Origin: Flavipsychrobacter stenotrophus | GTDB taxonomy: Bacteria; Bacteroidota; Bacteroidia; Chitinophagales; Chitinophagaceae | Assembly (NCBI RefSeq): GCF_002954265.1 | Contig: NZ_PPSL01000001.1 | Location: 434,001 to 498,000 of the forward strand | Length of the DNA: 64,000 nt | Direction of reading: 5' to 3' | Shown here: piece after piece, positions 1-11,100 of the stretch | How positions within the stretch are numbered: position 1 is the stretch's first letter | Layout of the letters: every line of letters begins with the position of its first letter | Made by a program: the position numbers and the translations under genes | Notes under the pieces: generated by a model | What the model was told of the DNA's origin: nothing | Databases searched by the model: none | Seen by the model: only the letters and a program-made list of their open reading frames with translations

Positions 1-331
1 TTGTGTGCCAAGTAACTTCTATGACTTACTTATTTTGTGCAGTTTTTTTTTAGTTCACGGTAAATGCCAAAAGAAAATTATGTTCCATCGTTGATAAAAA
101 CTCCAAAGCAAATTTCCATTATAAATCTCAGCGTTTAGCAAATAGATGGATTTGGAACTATGTGCGGAAGACCACCACATGCTCCTCTTGATATAGCAGG
201 TGGTCTCTATTTCCTAAAAATAACTACTCCTGTAGGCACTGAAACTAAGCAGATAATCATCAATCATTGATCTATTAGATTTCCTTATGTCTTACCATTG
301 ATTTTTAGCTCCTTGTCTGTACTTTCGGCCT
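1..331. other. Non-coding upstream region
   Basis: No convincing gene is seen. It is AT-rich and has stops in all frames. An 8-bp inverted repeat (169-176 with 199-206, AGACCACC/GGTGGTCT, 22-nt loop) could be the terminator of a gene beyond the left edge, but it lacks a clear T-tract. Confidence 0.4.
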
Positions 332-349
332 ATCAAAAAGCCTGATACG

Positions 350-856
350 CTGAAATCTACTATACATATCTTACTGGTTGCACTCCTGCTTTTGCAGGCA
401 GGTGGTGCGTTAGTGTGGTGTCAGGCAGAGCAGTGGCATCGACGGTGGCAACAAATGGAGCTGGCTGCAACGGCCAATTCGCCTCAGGTCAGCTTTCATC
501 TATCCAAACAGGAATATCTTAAAGTGAAGAAGGGGAGCGATGAGTTGCTGATGAACGGAAAGATGTATGATCTAAGGTCGGTAGTGCATAATAGCGACAC
601 TATAGATATTGTGGCTATATGCGATGTGGAAGAAGATGATATTATCAGCAAAATGGAAAAACTCTTAAAGCAGGGTAGCGGCGACAAGAGATCATCAGAC
701 CAGCTTATCGAATTACTCTCCCTGTTTTATGTAGGGTCTTCGTGCCACATTAGTTATTTCTGTTACCAACAACAGCCGCTGCTATTTGGCTGCATGCATA
801 GTAATGTCCTGGATGCTTTTTTTGCTGTCAGTGCTCCTCCTCCACGGGTTATATAA
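350..856 (+). CDS. Small secreted or membrane-anchored hypothetical protein
   Basis: Function not recognised. The frame is open from 302 to 856 but contains no ATG before the hydrophobic N-terminus. The best start is CTG at 350, giving MKSTIHILLVALLLLQ, a good signal peptide or membrane anchor. TTG at 392 would cut that segment away. The rest is soluble and charged, and it ends in a proline cluster (APPPRVI). It lies 77 nt upstream of the TonB receptor start in the same direction and may be co-transcribed. Small proteins with a similar N-terminal helix, a middle NGKMYDL-like motif and a proline-rich end sit next to TonB receptors in other Bacteroidota; that is recollection, not a search. A CTG start may mean the original ATG has mutated. 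Confidence 0.5.
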   Translation: MKSTIHILLVALLLLQAGGALVWCQAEQWHRRWQQMELAATANSPQVSFHLSKQEYLKVKKGSDELLMNGKMYDLRSVVHNSDTIDIVAICDVEEDDIISKMEKLLKQGSGDKRSSDQLIELLSLFYVGSSCHISYFCYQQQPLLFGCMHSNVLDAFFAVSAPPPRVI

Positions 857-933
857 ATGTGCTTATTGTTTTATCACTTATTCCCAATGCGGAATGAGTG
901 GTCACATTTATTTTTCTAACTCAATTCCATTCA

Positions 934-3161
934 ATGAAATTATTAAAGTATTCTTTTGCCGCACTGGTGGCTATGCAGGGCTATGCTGCTTATGCACAGG
1001 ATAAAAAGGCCGATACCGCAACAATAGATCTATTATTGACCGATAAGCAGGTACTGGACGATGTAACGATATCTGCAAATAAGGTTGCCGAACCCCGCCG
1101 CAACGTAGCCCAGCAGGTAGTGGTGTTATCTCAAAAAGCCATTGCTGCCAGCCAGTCGCAGACCACTGCCGACCTAATGTCTGCTGCCAATATATTTGTA
1201 CAGAAAAGCCAGATGGGTGGTGGCAGCCCGGTGCTCAGGGGCTTTGAAGCCAACCGTGTATTGATGGTAGTAGACGGCGTGCGAATGAACAATATCATAT
1301 ACCGCGCCGGTCACCTGCAAAATATTGTAACACTCGATAATGCCTCGCTTGAAAGGGTAGAGGTACTCTACGGACCGTCATCCAATGTTTATGGCAGTGA
1401 TGCGTTGGGTGGTGTGATCAGTTTTACACTAAGCGCCCTGTATTTTCATCTACGGGTAAATTGAACACCGGCGTAAATGCTTTTGTAAGATATGGTAGTG
1501 TTAACAATGAAATGACCGGTCATGCCGATGTGAATCTGGGTGGCAAGAAGTTCGCATCTATGACGTCGCTTACCTATTCGTCTTTTGGAGATCTCAAAGG
1601 CGGTTCATCTCAGAATCCGTTTTATGATACTGCTTATGGTAACCGCCTATACTATGTGGACCGCATAAACGGCAAAGACTCACTGGTGAAGAATGATGAT
1701 AAGTATAAGCAGGTGCAGAGTGCATATACGCAATATGATATTGTTCAGAAATTTGCCTACAAACAGAACGAACATATAATACATGGCCTTAACCTGCAGT
1801 ACTCCGGCTCTACCGATATACCCCGCTATAACAGACTTACAGATCCTACATCTGCAGGACTGAAATATGCGCAATGGTATTACGGACCACAACAAAGATT
1901 GATGGCGGCCTATGATGTCAACGTCAATAATGACGCTTCTTTCTTTCAGCAGATACATGGCGGTGTCAACTACCAGGCTATAGGAGAAAGCAGGCACACC
2001 CGCAACTTCGGCAGCAGTAAGCTATCTCATCGTATAGAGAAAGTAAACGTGACCGGTATTAATGTGGATATGCAACACGTGGTTGGCAAACACGCAATAA
2101 GGATAGGGCTTGATGCGCAATCGAATACATTGAAGTCGACGGCTACGTCTGAGAACATTACCACCGGTATAAGCAGTCCGCTCGATACCCGCTACCCTGA
2201 TGGCGATAACAGCATGGTGAATGCAGCGGTATATGCATCGCACACGTGGCACATCAATAATAAGACGGTACTTACCGATGGTGTAAGGTTGGGTTTTATC
2301 TCGCTTCATTCTACTTTCTCCGATACTTCATTTTTCCATCTGCCCTATACCAAAGCCGATCAGCGCAATGCTGTATACAGCGGCAGCCTGGGCCTGGTGC
2401 ACACACCTACCGATAAGTGGAAGTTGAGCGCATTAGTATCTACAGGTTTTCGTGCACCCAATGTAGATGATCTTTCCAAAGTATTTGAATCTGCGGCCGG
2501 TACCCTTATTGTGCCTAATACAAACCTAAAACCTGAAAAGACGATCAATGCGGAAGTGGGCGTAACTAAAGTATTTGGTACTCATACGGTATGGGAAACA
2601 AACATGTATTACACGTGGTTCATAGATGCTATTGTTACAGATCAGTTTCAATATGAAGGACAAGACTCTGTACGGTACAATGGCAGTATGAGCCGGGTAC
2701 TGGCTAACCAGAACAAGCGCAAAGCATATATCTATGGCGTTTCATCAAGTGTTCGCTCGCAATTGAGTAAGACACTTTCTTTGCAGGCGGCAGTGAATTA
2801 TACTTATGGCCGAATTAATGGATCAACAATAACGCCGCTTGATCATATACCTCCGGCTATGGTGAGGCTGCAACTGAGCTATGTTAAGAATAAGCTGGGT
2901 GCAGACTTCATACTCAACTACAATGGAGAAAAGAAACTGACTGATTATTTCCGTAATGGCGAAGACAATGAGCAGTATGCTACGCCTGAAGGCATGCCCG
3001 CATGGATGACAGCTAATCTTAGAGTATCCTACAAGGTGCAGAAATACATTACCCTGCAGGCTGGCGTAGATAATATATTAGACACTCAGTATCGCACCTT
3101 TGCAAGTGGCATCAATGCCCCCGGCAGAAATGTATTTGGTGCTGTGAAATTTCATTATTAA
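934..3161 (+). pseudogene. TonB-dependent heme/hemoglobin-type receptor, frameshifted
   Basis: Outer-membrane TonB-dependent receptor of the HmuR-like type. ATG at 934 starts a signal peptide ending at AYAQ. The plug follows, with the family signature MGGGSPVLRGFEANRVLMVVDG, then SGHLQNI-like, YGPSSNVYGSDALGGVISF. The frame breaks just after GGVISF: read in frame the protein stops at 1464, but adding one T to the T-run at about 1422-1425 restores YTKRPVFSSTGKLNTG and joins the rest (1461-3161), which is a full beta-barrel ending in an aromatic residue (KFHY). Repaired length is about 742 residues, normal for the family. Either the strain has lost the receptor or the base is a homopolymer sequencing error. 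The substrate (heme or another metal complex) is inferred from the plug signature only. Confidence 0.8.
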
Positions 3162-3178
3162 TAATTGTCGTCAGTAAC

Positions 3179-3222
3179 AAAATGCAAAATGCCCCGGTCA
3201 TGGCCGGGGCATTTTGCATTTT
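3179..3222. terminator. Bidirectional terminator between convergent genes
   Basis: A perfect 19-bp stem (3179-3197 with 3204-3222), 6-nt loop, with A-rich and T-rich ends so that it works on both strands. It lies between the receptor and the convergent lipoprotein gene. Confidence 0.85.
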
Positions 3223-3232
3223 GAAGTTACTA

Positions 3233-3667
3233 TTACTTTGTTCCTGTAAATACGCATGTGCCTGTTCCGCCTCCTGAACCTGCGAATGACATTGTAAGTG
3301 TATTACCGCTAAGCGCGCCGGAAATTGAAATATTATAAGACACTCCGCAATTGTCTGTGAATGTTTGGTTGCAGGTGAATGCGTTGCCGCTTGCATTCAG
3401 ATTGTATGTTATGGTTTTGGCGCATGAGCCGCTGCCAACATAACCAGGCATTGTAACAGTATTATTATTGCTGCCTGCCGATATTGTAATGCTTGAGGCA
3501 CTGGAGGCAGCTCCCGAACAAGACGTACTTCCGTTCCATGTGCCTATAAACTTTGAGCCATCATTACTTTCTGTTTTTGTACAAGAAGAAAATGTAAATG
3601 ACATTAATGATAATACCACCAGCATGGCCAATACCATTTTACTTCTTAGTGTGGTTTCTAGTTTCAT
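3233..3667 (-). CDS. Small lipoprotein of unknown function
   Basis: Predicted 144-residue lipoprotein. The signal peptide ends in a lipobox (SFTFSSC, Cys at about residue 29). The mature part is rich in Ser, Thr, Gly and Asn and starts with KFIGTWNGS, the opening strand typical of lipocalin-like or other small beta-barrel lipoproteins. It has four further cysteines that could form disulfides in the periplasm or at the surface. It is transcribed alone, converging with the TonB receptor across a shared terminator. No enzymatic motif is visible. Confidence 0.7.
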   Translation of the reverse strand: MKLETTLRSKMVLAMLVVLSLMSFTFSSCTKTESNDGSKFIGTWNGSTSCSGAASSASSITISAGSNNNTVTMPGYVGSGSCAKTITYNLNASGNAFTCNQTFTDNCGVSYNISISGALSGNTLTMSFAGSGGGTGTCVFTGTK

Positions 3668-3784
3668 AATATATGATTTTGTTTGGTTAGGTTACAAGAT
3701 AGTGATAATATTTTCATATTTCCTAATTGTTAATCGGTTATTTTTAATAATAAATTAGGAGTCTGCTAATCAGTAGCAATATCA

Positions 3785-4546
3785 TTATCTGTCTAATGCA
3801 GCTATCTGTTGTTTGTATGCCGCAGGCAATATTGCCGATCTTACCAGGCTTTGCAAATGCATTTTTTTAAGTACGCCATAGGCGCTTACCACCACCGGAA
3901 AGAAATCATTACCCTTCATTTTCAGTAACCGCCTGCAATGCCCGGGTATCAACAATGCCTGAACCTGTATCATGATCTTGTATCTCAGCCAACCAAGGTG
4001 TTTTTCATATTGTTTGAACAGTTCGGGGGTATACTGGCTGTATGCGAGGTCTTGCTTCATATGTACTATCCTGTCGGTCAGCCAGCTATCATAGTTTACC
4101 GGCAGTTCCTTCAGGCCCATCCTTATTCCCATGCGGTAAAATACATTGTGGGTTTCCTCTTTTTCCGCTGGCGACAGCTTCCGCTCCAGTAATTCATAGG
4201 CGCTTATGGAATATTGTATGAGCATATACAGCACGTCCCGGTAAGCCCAGTCGGGTATTGCCGATCCTCTATTGTCTTCAACTGCTGTATGAATGGCGGT
4301 GATAGCATCTATTGCTTTAAGCGCATCATCTTCAGAAGCAAAGATTATCCGGTGTGCATAGCTCACAGTAGAGAACAACCGCCCTAGTGGGTCTGCAGGC
4401 AATTTTCCTGTAAAGTAAAGCCAGTCAACAGCTTTGTTCAACGCAAATTCGGCAGCGGCTCCCGCAAATATGAACATAACAATATCGCCGCTTCCCCACA
4501 TCTTCCTCACTATCGACCCTTTACCAACAAATGTTTTAGTATTCAT
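3785..4546 (-). CDS. MpaB/DUF2236-family putative oxygenase
   Basis: 253 residues. The N-terminal GSGDIVMFIFAGAAAEFALN stretch, the A-H-R-I segment near residue 65 and the later W-A-Y-R-D-V motif with paired hydrophobic helices resemble the DUF2236/MpaB family (rubber oxygenase Lcp fold; heme-binding oxygenases in characterised members). The heme-ligating His cannot be fixed without an alignment. No signal peptide is present. It is monocistronic, and a TACTTTG/CAAAGTA inverted repeat lies just upstream. Substrate unknown. Confidence is good for the family and low for the reaction. Confidence 0.65.
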   Translation of the reverse strand: MNTKTFVGKGSIVRKMWGSGDIVMFIFAGAAAEFALNKAVDWLYFTGKLPADPLGRLFSTVSYAHRIIFASEDDALKAIDAITAIHTAVEDNRGSAIPDWAYRDVLYMLIQYSISAYELLERKLSPAEKEETHNVFYRMGIRMGLKELPVNYDSWLTDRIVHMKQDLAYSQYTPELFKQYEKHLGWLRYKIMIQVQALLIPGHCRRLLKMKGNDFFPVVVSAYGVLKKMHLQSLVRSAILPAAYKQQIAALDR

Positions 4547-4592
4547 CGTTGTCTTTGTTGTTGACTATTGTTTGAATTTAATAAACTAAAAG

Positions 4593-4611
4593 TACTTTGT
4601 ATTGCAAAGTA
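4593..4611. promoter_or_regulatory. Inverted repeat upstream of the MpaB-like gene
   Basis: TACTTTG-TATTG-CAAAGTA, 7-bp arms with a 5-nt spacer, 46 nt before the start of the minus-strand gene. One arm read on the minus strand (TTACTTTG) also resembles the Bacteroidota -7 box, so the site may be an operator overlapping a promoter. Confidence 0.35.
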
Positions 4612-5120
4612 AGTAAACATATTTCGTAAGTAAGAGAAAGATCGTCGAAATGATATGTTAAAGATGATAATGCAGAAAAAGTTGGCTGTGATAAGCAAAT
4701 TTGGAACCAACTACTCTTATCAAATTTCGGAGCAAGTGAAAGGCTTTGTAAGTAGGTATTGTTGTCACTACAACTGCCAGAAAACGGTTAAAAATTGATA
4801 ATATTTCATTAAGACCTGATTAATGCTATCTGTTATCAATTAATAGACTACATCTTATTATAAAATAAATAATAGTAATGTTTAGTTAAAATGGTCAAAA
4901 TTAGTTAAATTGCTAGTTAATAAGTTCTATCATAGTTGAAAATTATTCATGATAAAAAAACATCTTAATAATCGCATGAAATACAGCAAATTGATATTAA
5001 ATATATTTTTTAGTCAATTTTGGTTAGTTTTTTGTCGGTTTATGTTGATTATGATTGAATTACGTCTACCTATTTCCGTTGAATTATAATAAAATAAGAG
5101 TTAAAATAAAATGTAATCTT
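4612..5120. other. AT-rich intergenic region before the giant surface protein
   Basis: About 500 nt with no coding frame. It is very AT-rich with many TTAG and TAAT runs and probably carries the promoter of the large T9SS gene. A TTTG at 5031 and a TATGATTG at 5050 resemble promoter boxes, but the 15-nt spacing is too short for the usual Bacteroidota promoter. Nothing else is seen. Confidence 0.4.
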
Positions 5121-8100
5121 ATGAAAAAGTTCCTACTTTTGTTTTTGCTGTTGCCCGTTTTGAGTTTGGATCGTGTGTTTGCACAGGCCAGTACAGCTAA
5201 CTATACTTTTACCCCTGGGGCAACCGGGTCGTTGGCGCTAGATCTCAATGCCAATGTCATTGACTTAAGCACGGGTGCAACGGCACTTGTTGCAGCGTCT
5301 ATAGATGATGGCCCTGCTTCACCAATAACTACAATTCCTTTTGACTTTTGGTTTATGGGTGTGCGGTATACCAGCTTTTCAGTAACCGCCAATGGCGCAC
5401 TGACTTTTGCCACCACACCGGGTACTACTCTTTATACTTTGCCCAATGGTTCAACACCAACCTTGTCTGCATTTGCCAATGACCTGATGATGGGTACCGA
5501 CGGTCAGGTGAGAAGCAAGGTATTCGGCACGGCGCCAAACCGAACGTACGTGGTGGAATGGTTAAATGACATGATCAGATATAACCTGGGTGTGACCGGC
5601 CCCGGTACCGGTACCTGGCAGATAAGGCTATACGAAAACACCGGGATAATAGAATATGTGTATGGAGCTATGACCACCAACCCGGCTACTCCTAATGCCT
5701 ATTATGTTGGTTTTTCTAATAATACCACTACAAATAATGTGATGTCTGTCAACACTGCCGCATTAACTGCATCAACAGTTGCGCCAATGACATCTAATAC
5801 TTATACATCCAGTTCTACAATTACAGAGTTGAACTCTGCTGCTGATGGATCGAGAAAGAATTTCAAATTTGCTTCAACTGCACCCAATGCACCTTCAGGA
5901 GTTACGGCGACTGCCGGGTTAACTACCGCTACGCTGAACTGGGTAGATAATTCGACCAACGAACAGGGCTTTGTCATTTATGCATCGCCCGATGGTATAA
6001 CCTACACTTTTGCCGGCCAGGCTGCCGCCAATGCGACTACGCTAACTGTAGGAAGTTTGTTGCCGAGCACTTTGTACTCATTTAAGGTGTATGCAGTAAG
6101 TGAAGGTGCGCTAAGTACAGCTGCTCCGATAGCTACGGCTACCACCACTGCGTGTGCCTTTGCTGGTATTAAAACGGTTGGTCCCACGGGTGACTTTGCC
6201 AATATTCACATGGCTGTAAATTTCATGATCACCAACGGTATTTCGGCATCCTCTGCAATTGAGCTGCAAACAACATACCTCACATCAAGTGATACATTAC
6301 CGATCGTTATTAACGCTATACCATGTGCAAGTGCATCTAATACTTTAACTATCAGGCCTCAGGGTACTTTGGTTATGTCAGGAACAGGAACTGCTTTATT
6401 TGACCTTAATGGTGCTAACTATGTGGTGATCGATGGTCGTGTTGGTTCTACAGGCACTGCTAAGGCGTTGACAATCTCTAATACGGGCACCGGTGCAGCC
6501 GTAAGATTTATTAACGATGCTAGCAATAACAAGATAATCTACACCACACTTACCAGTACAGAAACCAGTACAACTAATGGTGTTATATTATTCAGTACCA
6601 CCACCGGTAGTGCCGGTAATGACAATAACCTGATAGATAATAATGACATCCTTGATGGTACTACTGCACCAGCCAATGGTATCTATTCATCGGGTACGGC
6701 AGGTAAGGAAAACGACCATAACACCGTCTCTAATAATAATATTGCCAATTATTTTAGCGCCGGTAGTGCTACCAATGGCATTTTCCTTACCACGGGTAAT
6801 ACCGACTGGACAATAACTGCTAACAGGTTCTACCAGACAGCAACAAGAACCTATACCACTACAAACACACACCGGGCTATCCAAATTGCAAATACCGCAG
6901 GTAACAACTTTACGGTCACCAACAATATCATTGGCTATGCAACAAATGCAGGTACTGGTATTTATACGATGACAGGTACAGTTGGTACTTCTTTTGTCGG
7001 TATCGCTATGAGCGCGGGTACTACTACTGCATCAACAATACAGGGTAATACCATTACGGGTATCGGCGTCATTGGTGCAGCAGGTACTTTCACCGGTATC
7101 AACGTTTCTAATGGTAATGTAAACGTTGGTAATATCACACCTAACGTTATTGGTTCTACTACAGCTACCGACGCTATCGTAAAATCGAATTCAACATCTA
7201 CAAGTCCGTCCATAACAGGTATATCTCAGTCATCAGCTGGAGCTGTACTGATCCAGGGCAATCTTATTGGTGGTCTTACCTCTGCCGGAAGTACAACAGC
7301 GACAGGTAGTGGTATTGTAGGTATAGTAGCTACATCCGGTACGGTAACCATTACAGGTAATACTATTGGTAGTACTACTATTGCCAACAGCATCAACGGT
7401 TCAACTGTTAGTTCAGGCACCGGTACTGTATATGGTATCAATGCCAGCACTGGTCCTGCACTTGCTATAACCAATAATACCATTGCTAATCTTAACAATA
7501 ACGGAACAGCAACCGGGTCATTGACCGCTGGAATATTATGCAGCGGTAGCGCACCGGCTGTAATTTCTGGTAACTCTATCCATGACATCAGTGGTGCCAC
7601 AGCAAGTACAACAATTACAGGTCAGGAAGGTGTTTGCGGCATCGCATTCACAGGTTCAGCTACTGCACCTGCCATTACTCAGAATACTATCTATGCTATC
7701 TCGGCAACCAATAATACTGCTGTTACGTCTAATGCAGCAGGTATTGGTATCTCCAATGCCACCAACGCAACAGTAACACGCAACCGGATATATGATATCC
7801 GCAATGCATCGACCGGAACTACAGCTACTACACCACCCACAGCTGATGGTATAGTGATCGGTAATGTATCTACTGGTATCACAGTTGCAAATAACATGGT
7901 GTCTCTGGGTAATATACAGACTACTAATACTTCTTTTACCGGTATTTGGAATAGTGTAACTACTACGGCACCGTTAAATATCTATTACAATTCTGTAAAT
8001 GTCGAAGGGTCAGTTACTTCAGGTGCTTTAGCATCAGCGGCATTCCATAGAGGTAATTACAGTGCAACGGCGGTTACATCAACTGTAGACGTAAAGAATA

Positions 8101-11100
8101 ACATTTTTGTGAATACACGTAACGGTGGTTCAGGAAAACACTACGCTATAGCAAATGGTATTAATGTTGTCACAGCGAGTACTTTAGGTTGGGCGTCAAA
8201 TGCATCGAACTATAACATTCTTAACGCTACTGCGGCCACAATAGGTTACTGGAGTGGTGATCAAACTTTTGCAACATGGCAGGGAGCATCACTAAGTGAT
8301 GGTAATTCTTATGGTAATACATCTGTGGTATTTACAAATACTGCAACCGGCGATCTGCATATCAATATGGGTATCGTTGCCAATAACCTGGAATCACATG
8401 GCTTGGCGATCACTGGCTTGTCAACTGACTTTGATAATGACACTCGTCCTGGTCCTATCGGTTCCGTAAACGGTGGCGGTACGGCTTCAGATATAGGTGC
8501 TGATGAATTTGATGGCACATTGGTCGATAACATAGCACCAAACATGGTATACACCAGTTTGCCCAATACATGCGGCACCGGCGACGTTACCGTGTCAGTT
8601 ACGATAACTGACCCTAGTGGTGTTCCTGTTGCAGGTTCTGGCCTGGAACCGAGAATTTATTTTAAGAAAGGTGTCGCAGGTACTTATTTCTCGGTTGCAG
8701 GTACGCTTTCATCGGGTACTGTGACAAATGGCGTATGGGGCTTTACAATACCAGTGGCCACACTGGGTGGAGTAGCGGCACCAGATCACATATACTATTA
8801 CATTATAGCGCAGGATGTCTTCGCAAATGTGGGGGCGAATCCGTCAGCAGGTCTTGTTGCTACAAGTGTGGTAAGTGTCACCACACCTCCTGTTGCGCCG
8901 GCAGTATATTCAATACTTCCGGGTGCAGGCACGTTTACTGTAGGTGTCGGTGGTAATTATACAACTATTAATGAAGCGGTAAATGCTTACAACCTTGGTT
9001 GTCTCACTGGCCCAATAGTTTTCAACCTTACCGATGTTGCTTACCCTAGTGAAACATACCCCATAACAATAAACGGCAACGCGGGAGCCAGCTCTGTAAA
9101 TACATTGACCATTCAGCCTGCTGTTGGTGTTGCGGTTTCGCTTACCAGTTCTGCCGCTGCAACTGCAGTATTTAAGCTGACTGACGCAAAATATGTAACT
9201 ATAGATGGTTTGAACACTGCGGGCAGCAGCTTGTCGATCACGAATGGTAATACCGGTACAAGCACAAACATATGGTTGGCAAGTGCCACAACAGGTAACA
9301 GTTTTATTGCCTTGAAGAATATGAATATCACCGGTGGCAGCAACTCAACCACCGGCGATTGGGGAATACTTTCCGGAATTAATGGTGCAACACCATCTGG
9401 CACTGCAGGTGCAGACAATGATAATGTCACTATACAAGGAAATACAATGCTTAAGTGTGGCTACGGTGTATATGCATTCGGTACAGCTACAGCATCGGCA
9501 GGTGGCCTTGACAACTGGACCATATCTGGCAACACATTCGGACCAACAACAACTGGTGCTAATTCATTCGGTTATAATGGCCTGTATATGGGTAGTTTGA
9601 TTTCCGTAACTATCAGCAACAATACTATAAGGAATATTGGTACTTCAAGTTCTTCAACTCAGTCCGTAGGTATCAACCTTAGCAGTAATGTAAATGGATT
9701 TACAATCTCCGGTAATAATGTTAATAATATAATTGCCAGTGCCTCTGTAAGTGGGGTTAACTCAGTTGCTGGCATTTCTATTGGTAACAATGTAATTAAT
9801 GGCACGATCTCCAGGAATACGATCACTGCTATTTCTAACATCAGCACCGGTGGCTGGGGTGGAAGAGCGCTGATCCTTAATACAGCTAACGCTACATCTG
9901 CTATTGACATCACAAATAACATCATAGCTGATATCTTCACTTATTCTGATGCCGGTAGCCTTTACTGGCCAATGGGAATAAATATAGATGGTACCACAGG
10001 TGGCGTTAATATCTATAACAATTCGGTGAATCTGTTTGGAACGCATTCCGGCCTTACAGGCGGTACGGGTTCGGCGGCTCTTTTTGTTTCTGCTGGTGCA
10101 AGTGCGCTGAATGTAAGGAACAATATTCTGGTAAATACTTACGACAATACATCTTCATCTACAGATAAGGGTTACAGTATTTACTCTCTTGGTACATCAG
10201 CTGCATTTACTGCAATTGACTATAACGACTATGCGGCTACTACACCTGATGTGTTGGGTAATATTGGTGGCATAGATGCAACTAACCTGGCAGGAATACA
10301 GACAAACTTCGGTGGCAACACACATTCGTTGAATCTGATGCCTGTCTTCGTTTCTAATACAGACCTGCACCTACAGCCGGTAACTGCCAATGCAGGGTTA
10401 ATGGCTGGTACGCCTATAGCCGGTATCACAGTTGATATCGATGGTACAGTTAGAAGTGTTACTGCCCCAATCATTGGTGCTCATGAGGTATCTATTCCTA
10501 CGTGTGGCGTAGTTACTGCAGGTACTGCATTGCCGCTTATTCCTTCCTTCTGTGTAACAGGTTCTACTACTATCAGCTTGTCTGGTGCTTCTACTGGCCT
10601 TGGTATATCTATTCAGTGGTATTCTTCTTCAGATAGCGCCACCTTTACTGCTATAAGCGGAGCTACAAATAATACATATACAATTGCTCCGGCAATCACA
10701 AGTACCACTTACTATCGTGCGGTCATCAGTTGCAGTTATAGTGGTAATATAGATTCAGCGAGTACGCGTGTTAAGATCAATCCACTCCCTACCATCGCTG
10801 TAACTCCTGATGGTGGCTCAATGTGCCTTGCGGGTACAGGTGTTTCTATGGTGGCAAGCGGTGCACTTACTTATACCTGGTCGCCATCTACGGCATTGTC
10901 TGCAACAACTGGCGCGGCTGTAACCGCTACGCCAACTATTACAACTGCGTATGTTGTTTCTGGTACCGACCTTAATGGTTGTGTGAATACACATACATCA
11001 ACGGTAGTGGTAAATTATGCTCCGGGGGCAATTACGTTTACACCTGCGCTCCCTGCTATCTGCGCTGGTAGTTCTACATCAATTACAGCCGCGGCCAGCA

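Noticed and set aside
934-3161. The first TonB receptor as the missing btuB partner of the B12 operon
   Set aside because: Its plug signature is HmuR-like, it is 42 kb away, and no cobalamin riboswitch is near it.
5031-5057. Promoter for the giant gene (TTTG and TATGATTG)
   Set aside because: The 15-nt spacing is outside the usual 17-23 nt range and the -7 box has a mismatch.
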